40,137 nucleotides of DNA from positions 1-40,137 of the IMG/VR virus record IMGVR_UViG_3300032326_002107. One strand, given 5' to 3'. Under the pieces are notes generated by a model. That model did no database searches and was not told the origin of the DNA. It saw only the letters and a list, made by a program, of their open reading frames with translations. Numbering within the stretch: the first letter of the stretch is position 1; every line of letters begins with the position of its first letter. Both the position numbers and the translations under genes were made by a program. This DNA comes from a virus. Positions 27,001 through 33,708 of the stretch are shown here, piece by piece.

Positions 27001-27091
27001 GAACAACAGGCGTTACAGGGTAGACCTCCGGCTTTGGACTCCCCGAGCCAGACCCGGAGCTACTGCCGTCGGGATCAAAATCAAATGGCAT
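15065..27091 (-). CDS. giant polyvalent-type virion protein (4008 aa) with HExxH peptidase and ART-like domains
   Basis: A single open frame of 4008 residues, about 30% of the window. Visible parts in order are as follows. A disordered Ser/Asn/Pro-rich start (1-60). A Gly/Ala-rich apolar segment at about 182-220 that could cross a membrane. An unassigned block at about 1600-1720 with KITDFADSFLGKKA and AAEIQALGWYHFKK, a pattern I associate with giant phage proteins. A conserved block with HDTFGH at 2149-2154, E2166, H2173, E2189 and GGQN at 2192. An ADP-ribosyltransferase-like stretch from LYRG (R2510) to GVMIKATL. A second ART-like stretch from FRGLG (R2859). A metallopeptidase motif HEMAH at 3240-3244 with E3286/E3287 as the probable third ligand. 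The C-terminal 400 residues are helical and include NPNRTNIEKIINNYF. It lies between the portal/843-aa genes and the scaffold, so it is probably packaged in the head and ejected with DNA to protect it or act on the host. Domain identities are inferred from motifs. Confidence 0.8.
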   Translation of the reverse strand: MPFDFDPDGSSSGSGSGSPKPEVYPVTPVVPIYNNQGGSNSSNNTQTSRERGFPERVNLQPLGPAPSIDKAGVLTNLGNFDPSRDIVSSLYTGAGDVLGKPLAIAATALGKQDALDSAIKTIDSIPGAGIITGSYARALGNEPLVTAWKKYGRMQGNALIDAADNPTLGYNLNDMGTDIGRLTTFVMLGALAGGPLGAAIGGGIALAISAIGLAAQGLASLNPFDNEQSYLDDLEAKQNLYNVGVTLNESGVLGQIAKVGAGMIGADFNKPIRTVDDLREQLMLNGFTEEDLQFILDRPDQVGVINLDPRTLLSLDTERREFGQGKYGGGSAMMAGMGGLVNLVGSGSGAAFKAVTTGTKLSTKGGLAMPLVNKLIKTEQRIVGATAAAELRAAGLIPEGTVNVAESIAAIERGAIAELTVQGAAGWMASKSSGMARGVRIYARTAVGSYVGTGLASLLPGEEEGGFIPNDIAGFIDSSWAYNPLRNSELISIGAALDIPTVARGFDWWRKVPSRGLNVSLDESLIVKIADDNIPVDELKGMSRSQKRERVYALFGTKENYDKYINMLMIQVAARGSQKHGLNGLVLPYLDGIKIKAGSSLSLQAAAQEIGELASKRAEVLRRDGKITEAMLLDIATDWNNNAGDFAIISGGVARPGRLQGVHQQWINWQEAYRPLVDHGNAVGTVVLGVRRSAIVKENLAAIEAVIDLSNYEKLSDAGKRTFIANLVVTKMPRLIDTKLELIGEATANFFIRAMMKGSDLPSKEELLGRIRAIKAKAPTYDELFEGEAIREAAGKNNVPGIEAVSAKTTSAAEVITPVDDVLERVGVYGPATTARLETVAPEVNETVDVMSRALVATDLARTVAKVETRFGSTKGGAVAPLIRLTLESAERKTVAAIATIAFASNPKAKVAIVATTGEKMASMGLEANGTRVAFRTAEKLSPLKKATLDRIVERASAAGIDIVSDTRGGNITIYFDALPEQVIKDKVFKKVINDLRKAFDEMTPEEIVEPANIKRYTSRKELLDEAQELETTGKVDPTIPNGLGWVERLRSEGTPYPAATEGEVARQARGNRPVSVAAAFSDLNKALDDVTDTTKLETAIGNWLDVVTSVPASRIGLIADELGDLGTRLRALAYKNSPLVAEMDVVVNQIVNLPEIAGDIGVASAIASLDLAAQFASTGERAGLVAKRNFVSVEQIEESITIDPAFNQVRQNADEAEAVASLDEVLSDLIAEGVASPEQVATSELLKSKTGQLRQEGQFITTKGGKQVRIPQKAALDYFIRSGMPIGALEAANDTIIPVPPAVAKATVSRQQIVVESNKTLAGKGWMVAKGFAPSGINHVPAETAAAFLIAKGIKGIPEVVNDIGPRPKSAGAKATRKVQQQVKAAQVAWDKANMANITKKAKVYEKLFEYVYGFKRSAAMEQGKFDPQNIKIKVREISDEDLSQLGLRREGNEIYRVLSVDAPGGTKLELAVGDVSTEAFMRQIEQAFNVKAGQPETYVEAFRHANWYQDFRKAIELFYGKDRLGKAVLYAFIHSQQAEGVVNGFAAVASIYRTMLVGLTDLENASKYLRTSRSFKAKQQYALMIGKKKVSEAIFTALNGQPVAYGPGAKKITDFADSFLGKKARTVLGNSAVDSMPVAVDRHTISNTGFVDMRVAKSAAYGGGVNPELTKPGIIANEFQYEWSVEKVNQWTRDLNAQGWLGRTDWTAAEIQALGWYHFKKVIGDFSGTVADAIEGSSASVLIDLVPSKNSPTLGKLMPDLSGLSDDQIRAGTIAWVNSDAVTRLAQENGVAVAARTAAGEEFAQRPTVIGISKAGSTPTVTMDVVGAPESITSFLRDLAVAAEQDFAIAWASLPRGVRSVEDATKKGLYNVRPTVDIPLPPGVSVDSAIESIRKVLSSDEEIREIYAAKGMDRFQIDDLLSGNNRRMAFAVVPDTINGEGHVRIIDTNFNLQAKTNYDIAYENYSVHDHLQPIASISNRIADKLGLPRPVHRSYQTPDFPFHRRLADRYYRAPETKNYDTGRVIEGNLGPATDYNWTVRTDTNLEPEFAAAAQEFLNELREQYDALYRAGYRFEAHAVDPYNVGADFVGSPGVPVQLMGSGDIQAGNKGVLAQADLRDNKHLFVFGSYPSNPAFSDEINVLFRAVHDTFGHLTDGYSFGPQGELNALIKHMQMFKSKGARKVALVELGGQNAMTNFGYAERLADGSYVTIKNFDDFNRAKAAGTLVRGEEIPSIPARPFATQKSFLIEDEFLGEFERLYLPTEAALTVDELELIAMKSRDALSNLTDGAMIRPHSTSLVATTGVSNDWAKFPDAREYKRADVFAESGVRRLVASSGKESAAEFAPRISAVQDEFFAARKAETESRYAAGMEGPVGEARRALVAAFTEAAPEETAVHRAAADEAEGFASFSQTREIQRTETRRAQAKAAIQEEGYDVGLGLPPFDEYLRAGQDPQGSLFYSDVLFTRAETVEELLEYANKAFPETTGNAITEAEFAARVADGELVLYRGVTRKGGYEMEGGIKGASRRIAESLIDQPNYEAGMGRSGLYGAAPRGYWATDYFTTPIRGTAEEVATRYAQTEGDLKIKPADVREGVMIKATLSKDANVAILDVSDMRGAARTEIGQITINGVVTHVGKPRNKQGLEMLSKEQAAGMLPTEVARQPLALGEVMPELFPMTGSKTIDIVTGEEVDTRGIGLRPFNYDMITAFAIREGLDAVIIRGGERAADAAGDPRLGDQLLLFNAGVVNVVDPRLEGKQFNKVRPGAEDLPAVAKPSTGPKFVMGDDIEVRAPMKDVDDTWPILDKILDDLTKDMDIAEPIALANIIDEVYYLHKGKLPRRVAPEDFNPDRYGAVVFRGLGSGGVSTTYTSKEMARFAGLDAINGKPKMFFGNVGYGNYWALSDPQADQALGPLLRKEQVPPVKTAETYAGRFPEQAGQITEEQAKLYDLYKSGKMNIDTFNEQSEVLARSTGELGTVTPFKPSGVIDYASPVTEEAKGIVLQAGLASDARVFKYKESAALALADANRSPEFNKLFSKWMSEVVNQTIDALNDGDDGFRLIQDEMIDIQEVLEKNMNNPEILDEVVGDLFRLIASGSDRIDRPTDLVIGKTLQRAFNSDTTSLENFAENFGEYVARATHREMSVDEGWATIYAMTHGYDAMQAVDRLEMKFGQPQVLSVFNQAALEIVDPTLSGGTLNMIRKSSTASKAEVLGRTTYVDKGKSLVQLFKGKADLSTVIHEMAHTWLNNGWLPDSTLFDIADALGIKYARTRTGANKLRIDGRLNEEFAQQFEAYVTKGDWAGTPLEDSFKLLSEHMQRIYAGVDGQVPDINPDVALVFEKIFEASGAEKAAGVAHGPSTLAALTRAEADLTATGDLELVERLAQMDIDAGNIPGNRPPHWDGRTHGLSADYLETLAPIQRKLDAENSPYTITGAPQLAVTPTTGESVSQYVSSGAKWRATTIGKVIEKTKIDRLFNTVGWLLEKPTAINEAQATRQFLYRELISKGATVDMVNELIAKLNEKRTQYYHSFAATYSLKSMGYGAITKAVTEVFEGTEEGRQFLKNIGGEAGVVRAIERSASKIYKKVDSDTVRNPGFLTRVLATTYRTQQRIPFLRGGLRMVRWAYPTLRFYLDPRWHALNAFEADIILGSQFGLKATRFGGAKDALPDLAFLKHAGLIDERLYAIDPRKAIRDAVAQATGAKDLKAPKGQFDVETLLGEHGGGFHDTRDQRGLSGRFTRALEKIRENNARRVVATVGIDPDEDVLRATGRALDEHGELDPYIVNLRKIAEERQKPLTKVLDEELYLIDTLGFDEAMNKLEAKALTYEERELLRPMLQRLYDMNQESYNNMLALVRGNPNRTNIEKIINNYFLYWPASYMIKATKWMMTTLMTHNGELSGVNVVRAEQFAEAHYRAIADNPDYRAMYEDNPAAWRLATMFLPVSPILSEIGASLGRPTRYLGGAIGVFPKYRASEDPGVFFESVTSYGIGYTSEILQEVYDELTADQP

Positions 27092-27120
27092 ACCACCTCA
27101 TAGCTGTGAGGCAGAGTATA

Positions 27121-29652
27121 TCAGAGTTTGATTGGGCCAGCAGCCGATGGTCCCCTAGGCGGCGTAGGAGGCTTTGGACCCGTCGGAGTTGGCGTAGTCG
27201 ACGGCGGAGTCGGGGTAGGTCCAGGAGGTGTGGGCGCGGTAGGAAGTGTCTTAATGCCACGATCCCACGAATCAGCAATGCTAATCTTTGGCAAAACGTT
27301 TCGATCTCGCTCCTGCGCTGTTGCTGCGTATTCGGAAACGGCTGCTGGGCTAAACGCGTTACCAGGGACGCGTGGAGCGTAACGGAACGGCTCTTCCTCT
27401 TCAGCCCCGCCCAGGATATTAGCAATAGGGTCGTTTGCATCTGGCTTTGGAGGAAGGTTGGTATAGGCGATATAGTCCTTGTCATAGTGGAACAAGGCTT
27501 TGCCTTCGCTGGCAGCATTCCATTTTTCTGTCGTGCTCAAGCCACCCTTGGGCTTTTCGCCCGCCGGGGCCCCTGGTGCGCCAGGGCGTCGGCCACCGCC
27601 ACCGCTAAATCCTCTTGGTCCCGAGAAGCTAATTCCGTCGTACCCTTGCCACCACTGGGGCGCCTGATCGATGTCAAATTCGTCGATATCGCCATTAACA
27701 AACCCGATACCGTGACGGTTAGCCTCGGTTAGAATACCGCTAGGGTCTGGCATCTTACCCTCAAGAATGAGCCTAAAGGTTACCTGGTTATCGCCAAGAT
27801 ATACAACCGGCTCTCCTGCGAGTGCGCCGCTATTGTAGGGGGCATTGTTATCAAGGATAAGCAACCCGGTGTTTTTTAGAAGATCATTGAGCTTGGTGTC
27901 GCTCGAATTAAAGGCAGTTCCCCTATATACTTTTCCGAGCTCTGTCGTCGGGATCCACGTACCGCCAGCAAGTGTTCCGTTTGCGGATACTCCGCCACCA
28001 ACATAGGAGTACGATGTCTCGCCGATCTTTACGCTGTACACGGTGACTGCTGGCTTGAGGTACTTAGTAATGTCAGCACCTGCCGGTAGAGACTTATAGA
28101 AGTTTTTAATTGCGTCACCAGTGGTAAGCTGCTGACCAGTTTTAGGGTCGAATAGGCCCATAGGAACCCCAGTCGTTTGCAGCGATGCAAGAGCAGGAAC
28201 AAGTGTTGGCACCCCATCCACATCCATTGCAACCATCGTCCAGGCATCGGTGGTGCCATCCTCTTTTGGCTGCGGTACCGGGAGCACGGGCTCGTACTTC
28301 TTTACCGGCTTTCCGTCGACCATGGTGGTTACTTCTCGAACAGGGACGAACCCAGCGCCATCTTTGTAATCGTAAGCAAACGAGGTCGTAGGTGGCTTGG
28401 TCTTCATTCCTGCGTAGCCCTGACCATAGAACTGCATCTTCTCAAAGAGGGTGAGCGGATCTTGGTCTCCGGCCCGGCTGAATAGGCTCTTTACAATATC
28501 GTTTGTAAACGCTAGGCCAACCCAGTTGTCCTTAGAATCTGGGAACCCTGCGATGGTAGACGAGAGCAGGGCAGCACCTTGGGCGGCAGTTGTCTTGCCA
28601 TTAATAATGTCATCCATAATGGCAACCATTTTTGTACCAAGGATTTGATACTCATTGCTTGTTGCCCCGCCAGACTTATTGTCGTCAGTTGCAACAGTTT
28701 CCCCAGCCTTAATAAAGTGGGTATAAACAGCATCCCTAACCTTCTGCATCTCTCGCCTAAGGTCCGCAGGGTCCGTAATGTTAACGGCCGAGTCGCCAAG
28801 CCCAGCAAGGGCTGTTGCAAGGATACCGCCATCCGGGTCGGTAAGAATTTGCTGCTGCTGGAAATCGTTGTGGAGAGAGACGTGGTCGGCAAGGTACTTT
28901 GTTTTTAGTGCGTTGAACTGCGCCTTTGACCCAGCAGGTGCGCCATTGATTGCGGTATCCATGGCAGTAATAATTTCTGCGTCAATACCGTCAATGTATT
29001 CTGCTGTAATTGGCCCGCCGGTCGGGACGTCGTATGTAGCGGCCCCTGCAACAAGGATATCGACCTGGGCCTGAGTAAGTCCGTTGGCAGTTGACGGTGG
29101 CCAAGTATTCATGCCACCTTCATAGGCCTGGACGAGCAGGAGCTTATAGTCGGTCTCGTCATCAACAAATGACTGAATCTTTGTCAAGGTTGCTGGTGTA
29201 TTTTTTCGACCATCATTATCTGGAGTTAGCAACTTTTGCAAATCAACAATTTCGAGTTGCGCTCGTCGGTATCCGGCAGAGTTTGGGTTAAGTCCCTTGA
29301 GCTTCTTCTGGTAGTAGGCAATCAGTCCAGCAGGGTTATTAGCAAACTTAACTTTGGCCTTGCCGTCCGCGATAGCTTCCTTGTATTCGTTGTAGAGACT
29401 GGAAAAAGCATTCTTGTCTACGTCATCCATCGCCTCGTCTCGGCGCATTGCAAGTCGCTCAAGAAGTTCTGCGTCAGAAACGGTTCCCTTCTTCCAGGCC
29501 TCAATGAGGGACTCGTCCTCAGCCTGGGCGACACGCTTGGCCTCGTTCATGGCGTTATCAATCTGGGAACGTCGCTCACCAGCTGCCTGGTTGTATAGGC
29601 CAGCAAATACTGAGCTGTAGTCCGATGCACCGCCGAAGCTTGCGCGACCCAT
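27121..29652 (-). CDS. large virion-associated protein of unknown function (843 aa)
   Basis: ATG 29652 behind GGAGG. Residues about 20-130 are helical and highly charged (RRSQIDNAMNEAKRVAQAED, YYQKKLKGLNPNSAGYRRAQ). Residues about 130-640 are mixed with many short strands. The last 170 residues are low complexity: a Gly-rich run (GFSGGGGRRPGAPGAPAGE), then Pro/Thr-rich linkers (TPPGPTPTPPSTTPTPTGP). I recognise no enzyme motif. It lies between the portal and the 4008-aa gene, which suggests an internal head protein or tail-extending ejection protein acting with the giant protein. The Pro/Thr tail may be a flexible tether. The short gap of 29 bases to the giant gene suggests co-expression. Confidence 0.65.
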   Translation of the reverse strand: MGRASFGGASDYSSVFAGLYNQAAGERRSQIDNAMNEAKRVAQAEDESLIEAWKKGTVSDAELLERLAMRRDEAMDDVDKNAFSSLYNEYKEAIADGKAKVKFANNPAGLIAYYQKKLKGLNPNSAGYRRAQLEIVDLQKLLTPDNDGRKNTPATLTKIQSFVDDETDYKLLLVQAYEGGMNTWPPSTANGLTQAQVDILVAGAATYDVPTGGPITAEYIDGIDAEIITAMDTAINGAPAGSKAQFNALKTKYLADHVSLHNDFQQQQILTDPDGGILATALAGLGDSAVNITDPADLRREMQKVRDAVYTHFIKAGETVATDDNKSGGATSNEYQILGTKMVAIMDDIINGKTTAAQGAALLSSTIAGFPDSKDNWVGLAFTNDIVKSLFSRAGDQDPLTLFEKMQFYGQGYAGMKTKPPTTSFAYDYKDGAGFVPVREVTTMVDGKPVKKYEPVLPVPQPKEDGTTDAWTMVAMDVDGVPTLVPALASLQTTGVPMGLFDPKTGQQLTTGDAIKNFYKSLPAGADITKYLKPAVTVYSVKIGETSYSYVGGGVSANGTLAGGTWIPTTELGKVYRGTAFNSSDTKLNDLLKNTGLLILDNNAPYNSGALAGEPVVYLGDNQVTFRLILEGKMPDPSGILTEANRHGIGFVNGDIDEFDIDQAPQWWQGYDGISFSGPRGFSGGGGRRPGAPGAPAGEKPKGGLSTTEKWNAASEGKALFHYDKDYIAYTNLPPKPDANDPIANILGGAEEEEPFRYAPRVPGNAFSPAAVSEYAATAQERDRNVLPKISIADSWDRGIKTLPTAPTPPGPTPTPPSTTPTPTGPKPPTPPRGPSAAGPIKL

Positions 29653-29655
29653 CTA

Positions 29656-31629
29656 CTACCTCCGGATGACGGTCTGCTGGAGCGTGGTAGCTCCACCGGT
29701 TGGGGTGTTGCGGATCAGCGTCGTGTTGCTCTGGTTGCTACCAGCCGGGGCCGGACCGCCAGCAGCAGTGGCTGGCATTGCAGCGGACTCTGCGTTATCG
29801 CCCTGCTCACCCTGTGGTTGCATTGCAAACTGGTCGTTCTGGGACTGTGCAGCAGCGGCCTCAGCGGCTGCCTGCTCGCTCATGCCAGCGCCTGGCTGAC
29901 CTGGGCCTCCGGGAGGAAGCTCGGTGCCGGTGACCTGCGAGAGCTGCTGGGACATCGCCTGCTGCTGCGCCTGCATCTGCTGGATCATGGAGACCACAGC
30001 GACCCAAGCCTGTACGTCGCCTGGGAAGAGGTGGGCGTTTGATCGCTCCATTTCAATGGTCTTGAGCTCATCCTCTGGTGAGTCAACGCCGAGCTCGTCC
30101 ATCGCGGTGCGGAGCGAGATCAGCTTGGAGTTGACCTTGTTGATGGTGTTTGTGGTGTTCTCGATAACGTCTCGTGGCGTGATCTCTGGAGCGATAATCT
30201 TCCAGCGCTTGAGGTTGACAAAGATATCAGCAAGGCCAGCATAGAGGGTCTCGCCGGTCTCGGTCTCTTCGACAGGGAACTTCGGGTTAACCTTCTCAGC
30301 CATGAACGTCCAAAAGACCAGGAGCTCTCGGAGTCCCTGATACAGGCGTCGGCGCTTGGGGTCGAGCCGGTTGGCTGCGGCCTCAACCTGAACTGCAAGC
30401 GCCCGCCCGGATGTCTGCGATCCGCCCGGTGCGCCGAAGAGCACCTCGGAGAGACCGGTGACGCGGTGGAAGAGATTGAAGATTTGCTCGATCAGCTGCT
30501 GGACTGGGAACTGGTTGATGGTCTTAGCAATAGGCTCGATGCGGTTGCCTGCACCTACGGCGACAATCTCTCCTGCCTTCGGCACGATGCCGCCAGGGAT
30601 GGAGTCGGCGTTCTCGCCGGTCAGCTGCCAGCTTGGGTCGATCTCGTCAGCAACGAGCTGGGCCCAGTGGCTGACAGCGCGGTTGAGTTCGATCTGTAGA
30701 TCGTAGATTGGCTCGGCAGTACCGATGCCCTCTGGGGATGCTGGCTCGTGGTCGTTTTCGATAACGATGAACGGTACGTCAGCAAGCTCTGGGTGCTTCT
30801 TTGGACCATCGACAAGTGTACCCTCAATCAGGGTGGCGTTGTAGACTGCGCCCTTCTCGTCCTTGTACCAGTAGTCCCAGACCCGGACCTGGTTGTCCTC
30901 GTAGGCAGAAGGGACACGCTGTGATGGGGTACGGATATTATCCTTGCCATTGGTCGTGCTTGGGAATGGCTTGGTCTGAAGTGGGTCGGCGTGGTCGTAG
31001 CCCTTGACTACAGCATACGGGTTCTTTCGGTCGCCGGTCTTCTCAATCTTGACCCCCGGGAACTTCGAGGCTGCTGCCAGCGGGGAAAGGAGGTACTCGT
31101 AGATTGCCCAGTCGATCACTCGGTAGTCGCTCGAGCCGTAGCCGATGCGGAGGTTCGATGGGTTCTCGATGACCGTTACGTCTGGTCGGTTATCTTCCTT
31201 GTTCCAGAATGGCTTGAGGACTCCCTTGCCGTAGAGGCACTTAGTCTTCGCCAGGTCGGAGAGCCAGACATCCCAGCCCGACATCTCAAGGAACTGGATC
31301 ATCATCTTCTCGGCCGACTCTGCGCGTGCGCGATCCTCGAGAGCAATCGTCTCTGGGTCTAGCGAGATGCGTGGGAGGAGGGACTGAAGTCGGGAGTCCA
31401 CATCGACTGCGGCCTTGACGATGTTCACTGACATATGGATCTTGCCTGGGCGGGCGACACCGTCCTCTGGCCACTGGTCTCCGTAGAGAGGGGCATAGAG
31501 GTTGTGGGCTCGGCGGTACTTGGAGTTGAGGCGTGCCTGGTAGGAGTCAGAGGACTGATAGCGCTCTCGCGCCATAATCTGGATATCAGCTGCGTCAATC
31601 ATATCTTGCAGCTTGAGATCTTCCGCCAC
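29656..31629 (-). CDS. portal protein
   Basis: 657 residues from a GTG at 31629 with AAGGCGG upstream, directly following the terminase gene. It shows the general portal layout. The N-terminal region has YQARLNSKYRRAHNLYAPLYG and KIHMSVNIVKAAVDVDSRLQ. A long helical stem region is rich in charged residues (ELNRAVSHWAQLVADEIDPS, GLREL-like helix LYQGLRELLVFWTFMAEKVN). A Gln-rich C-terminal tail (QQMQAQQQAMSQQLSQV) is followed by an Ala/Gln/Gly-rich end that is probably disordered. The length suits a portal with a C-terminal barrel. It would form the dodecameric DNA channel and bind the terminase, whose gene is immediately upstream. Confidence 0.85.
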   Translation of the reverse strand: MAEDLKLQDMIDAADIQIMARERYQSSDSYQARLNSKYRRAHNLYAPLYGDQWPEDGVARPGKIHMSVNIVKAAVDVDSRLQSLLPRISLDPETIALEDRARAESAEKMMIQFLEMSGWDVWLSDLAKTKCLYGKGVLKPFWNKEDNRPDVTVIENPSNLRIGYGSSDYRVIDWAIYEYLLSPLAAASKFPGVKIEKTGDRKNPYAVVKGYDHADPLQTKPFPSTTNGKDNIRTPSQRVPSAYEDNQVRVWDYWYKDEKGAVYNATLIEGTLVDGPKKHPELADVPFIVIENDHEPASPEGIGTAEPIYDLQIELNRAVSHWAQLVADEIDPSWQLTGENADSIPGGIVPKAGEIVAVGAGNRIEPIAKTINQFPVQQLIEQIFNLFHRVTGLSEVLFGAPGGSQTSGRALAVQVEAAANRLDPKRRRLYQGLRELLVFWTFMAEKVNPKFPVEETETGETLYAGLADIFVNLKRWKIIAPEITPRDVIENTTNTINKVNSKLISLRTAMDELGVDSPEDELKTIEMERSNAHLFPGDVQAWVAVVSMIQQMQAQQQAMSQQLSQVTGTELPPGGPGQPGAGMSEQAAAEAAAAQSQNDQFAMQPQGEQGDNAESAAMPATAAGGPAPAGSNQSNTTLIRNTPTGGATTLQQTVIRR

Positions 31630-31631
31630 GT

Positions 31632-33101
31632 TTACCGCCTTCCAATCACAGCGACTCTACCGGATACATCGATCTTAGAACGCTGGGTTCCCCCAACGCC
31701 GCGAGAAGCCATATCACAAACACCAACAAGTGCCATCACAGAGTCCTGTGCAATCTTATCATCTTTCAGCCGATAGTTCAGAATCTCCCGCTTGAGTCGG
31801 TACCATGTCGCCGGCAAGATGATCCGTCGCTCCACCAGGGCTGCCCGTAGGTTGGTTAGCGAGGTGATCTTTGTGGTCGGCCCACCGAAGTTAATCGGTC
31901 GCTGGGGGTGTAGCCCCGACAGGGACTGGCGGACGATAGCACCGCCCATGGACGTCGAATCAAATCCGGTCGTTGCCCTGGCCCCATCGGAATTATAGAG
32001 CGCGTGCATGGCGTGGATATCTGAGATTAGCTGGGTGAATGGAGGTGGCTTTAGGTAGTGTTTAAAGTTGACCCCGCGCCAGGTCTTCTCTGTCACGTCC
32101 AGCACGATACAGGCGGTCGGGTCGGAGGAGACGCTGGGGTCCCAGAAGATCGCATAGACATGGCCGGACTTCGGCATCTCCACATCCAGCAGGTCCTCCT
32201 TGAAGGCCTTGACCATGGATTCGGTCGGGGTGAAGAAAGCTTCTGCTGGTTCGAGGAAGGCACCGCGCAGCTGCTGCTCCTTTGTGGCTGGGTCGAGGTT
32301 GGCTTCCATGCGCTCGACCTCCTCTTGCGAGATACCGTAGCCCACGTTGTCGGTCACATGGCTCCAGCAGAGCGCGGAGTCCTTGTTCTCCCAGGTCCGG
32401 TCGCCCAGCTCCTGCCCCTGCGTAGTGATCTCGGTAACAAACTCGTAGTATTCGGTCATGCCGTTAGGGGTTCCGACCATGAGGATTGGTCCGCCGGTAG
32501 AGATGAGGCGCATCATGAGCGTCTCGTAGACAACTGCCTTCAAGTGGGTCTCAAATCCTACCTCGTCGAAGGTGATGAGCGAGCAACGGTAGCCCTGGAG
32601 GGCCTGTGCCTTGTCTTCTGAGGTACGGAACTGGATGACGGCGCCATTCCACAGCTCAAGACCCTGGTAATAGGTCTCCACCTTGGTCTCTCGGGCAAAT
32701 CCCTCGGGCACTCGCACCGGTAGCTTCTGTGCGGCGTGGGTTCCCTTGATGATCATGGCAATATCCTTGAGTGGGAGGTATGCCTGCTGCTGTTTTGGGG
32801 CAACATGGATCACCAGGTAGGGGCTATTGAGCCATGCCTGGGCATCCTTGGGGTCATTCCCGATCTTGTAGTTGGCTGCCCACAGCAATAGGCCAGCAAC
32901 ACCCAGGGTTTTACCGATCTGGTTGGCTGCTACGTGAATAACGGTCTTGTAGCGCCACTGCCAGCCATCCTGGCCAGGCTTAATCAGGGACAACCAACGC
33001 CGTTGGGCATGGTTTACCCTAATCCCGAGCACCTGCTCGAAGAAAACGACTGGGTCCTTCCTCCCGTTTGCTAGGGCCTGAAGGATTTCCTCATTGCTCA
33101 A
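31632..33101 (-). CDS. terL: terminase large subunit
   Basis: 489 residues. The first codon is TTG (33101) overlapping the upstream stop, with GAGGT seven bases before; no ATG alternative fits as well. ATPase: variant Walker A AANQIGKT at 58-65, Walker B LITFDE with D179-E180, and a coupling motif VGTPNGM near 209-215. Nuclease, RNase H-like: D321 in FWDPSVSSDPTACIVLD and D381 in TGFDSTSMGG, with a later acidic residue in the LKDDKIAQDSVMAL stretch. It packages DNA into the prohead through the portal and cuts concatemers. The preceding genes include a small-terminase candidate. Confidence 0.92.
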   Translation of the reverse strand: MSNEEILQALANGRKDPVVFFEQVLGIRVNHAQRRWLSLIKPGQDGWQWRYKTVIHVAANQIGKTLGVAGLLLWAANYKIGNDPKDAQAWLNSPYLVIHVAPKQQQAYLPLKDIAMIIKGTHAAQKLPVRVPEGFARETKVETYYQGLELWNGAVIQFRTSEDKAQALQGYRCSLITFDEVGFETHLKAVVYETLMMRLISTGGPILMVGTPNGMTEYYEFVTEITTQGQELGDRTWENKDSALCWSHVTDNVGYGISQEEVERMEANLDPATKEQQLRGAFLEPAEAFFTPTESMVKAFKEDLLDVEMPKSGHVYAIFWDPSVSSDPTACIVLDVTEKTWRGVNFKHYLKPPPFTQLISDIHAMHALYNSDGARATTGFDSTSMGGAIVRQSLSGLHPQRPINFGGPTTKITSLTNLRAALVERRIILPATWYRLKREILNYRLKDDKIAQDSVMALVGVCDMASRGVGGTQRSKIDVSGRVAVIGRR

Positions 33102-33358
33102 CCAAACCTCACAGTCCCAGAGCTGCCAACCGTATACTTTTGGACGCCCTTTTGGTTACGAATCTGCTCAAGGAGGGCATAAATGTCCTCAATGTCCTTC
33201 TGGAGCTCGTACTTTTCGTTATCTGAAAGCTTTGTAGCAAAGTCATCAAGCTCTTCTGAAAACTCAATGCCCGTTTTGGCGTTGTTGGGTGGCTTCAGGA
33301 CGGATACTGGGAGCAAGAATGGCTCGGTTGGGCCAGAAAATTGACCCGTTCTAGCCAT
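33098..33358 (-). CDS. small hypothetical protein (86 aa)
   Basis: ATG 33358, eight bases inside the upstream gene, and its stop overlaps the terminase start. Residues about 32-70 (FSEELDDFATKLSDNEKYEL, then DIEDIYALLEQIRNQK) form an acidic amphipathic or coiled-coil helix, preceded by a Pro-rich stretch and followed by a short strand with Gly/Ser (GSSGTVRFG). The position between the terminase small-subunit candidate region and TerL suggests a packaging cofactor, which is context only. Confidence 0.6.
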   Translation of the reverse strand: MARTGQFSGPTEPFLLPVSVLKPPNNAKTGIEFSEELDDFATKLSDNEKYELQKDIEDIYALLEQIRNQKGVQKYTVGSSGTVRFG

Positions 33359-33707
33359 TTGACATGCCCACCATGTTGTTCCAGCGCTCCTTATGGGCCT
33401 TCGCAGCGATCTTCAGGATGCTAAAAGCAGGGTCTGGGATGCCAACAAAGTGCTTATAGTGCCGATCCTTCTCCTCGAAAGCCTCAACATAGCACGATCC
33501 TTGCGTCATGAAGGGGTTCTGGTGTGCTTCTGGTGCTGCGGTAAGCACACCGAACATCGCCCAAGGGCCTTGGCCGTTCTTTTCCGGGACCACATAGGTG
33601 ATCACGATGGTGTCATCGGGCATGCCGAGCTCTTTAACTACGCGGTCGCGTAGCTTTGCTACTCGGTCATCCGGAAGGAATGGCTCAGCCGTATTGGGCT
33701 TAGCCAT
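33351..33707 (-). CDS. hypothetical phage protein (118 aa)
   Basis: Starts at ATG 33707, immediately after the upstream stop, with AAGAAGG before it; a longer in-frame reading to 33779 would overlap that gene. The protein has an acidic helical start (DDRVAKLRDRVVKELGMPDD), a strand-turn-strand core (TIVITYVVPEKNGQGPWAMF, SCYVEAFEEKDRHYKHF) and a C-terminal helix (FSILKIAAKAHKERWNNMVG). It looks like a compact alpha/beta fold of unknown family in the packaging cluster. Confidence 0.6.
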   Translation of the reverse strand: MAKPNTAEPFLPDDRVAKLRDRVVKELGMPDDTIVITYVVPEKNGQGPWAMFGVLTAAPEAHQNPFMTQGSCYVEAFEEKDRHYKHFVGIPDPAFSILKIAAKAHKERWNNMVGMSNG

Positions 33708-33708
33708 G

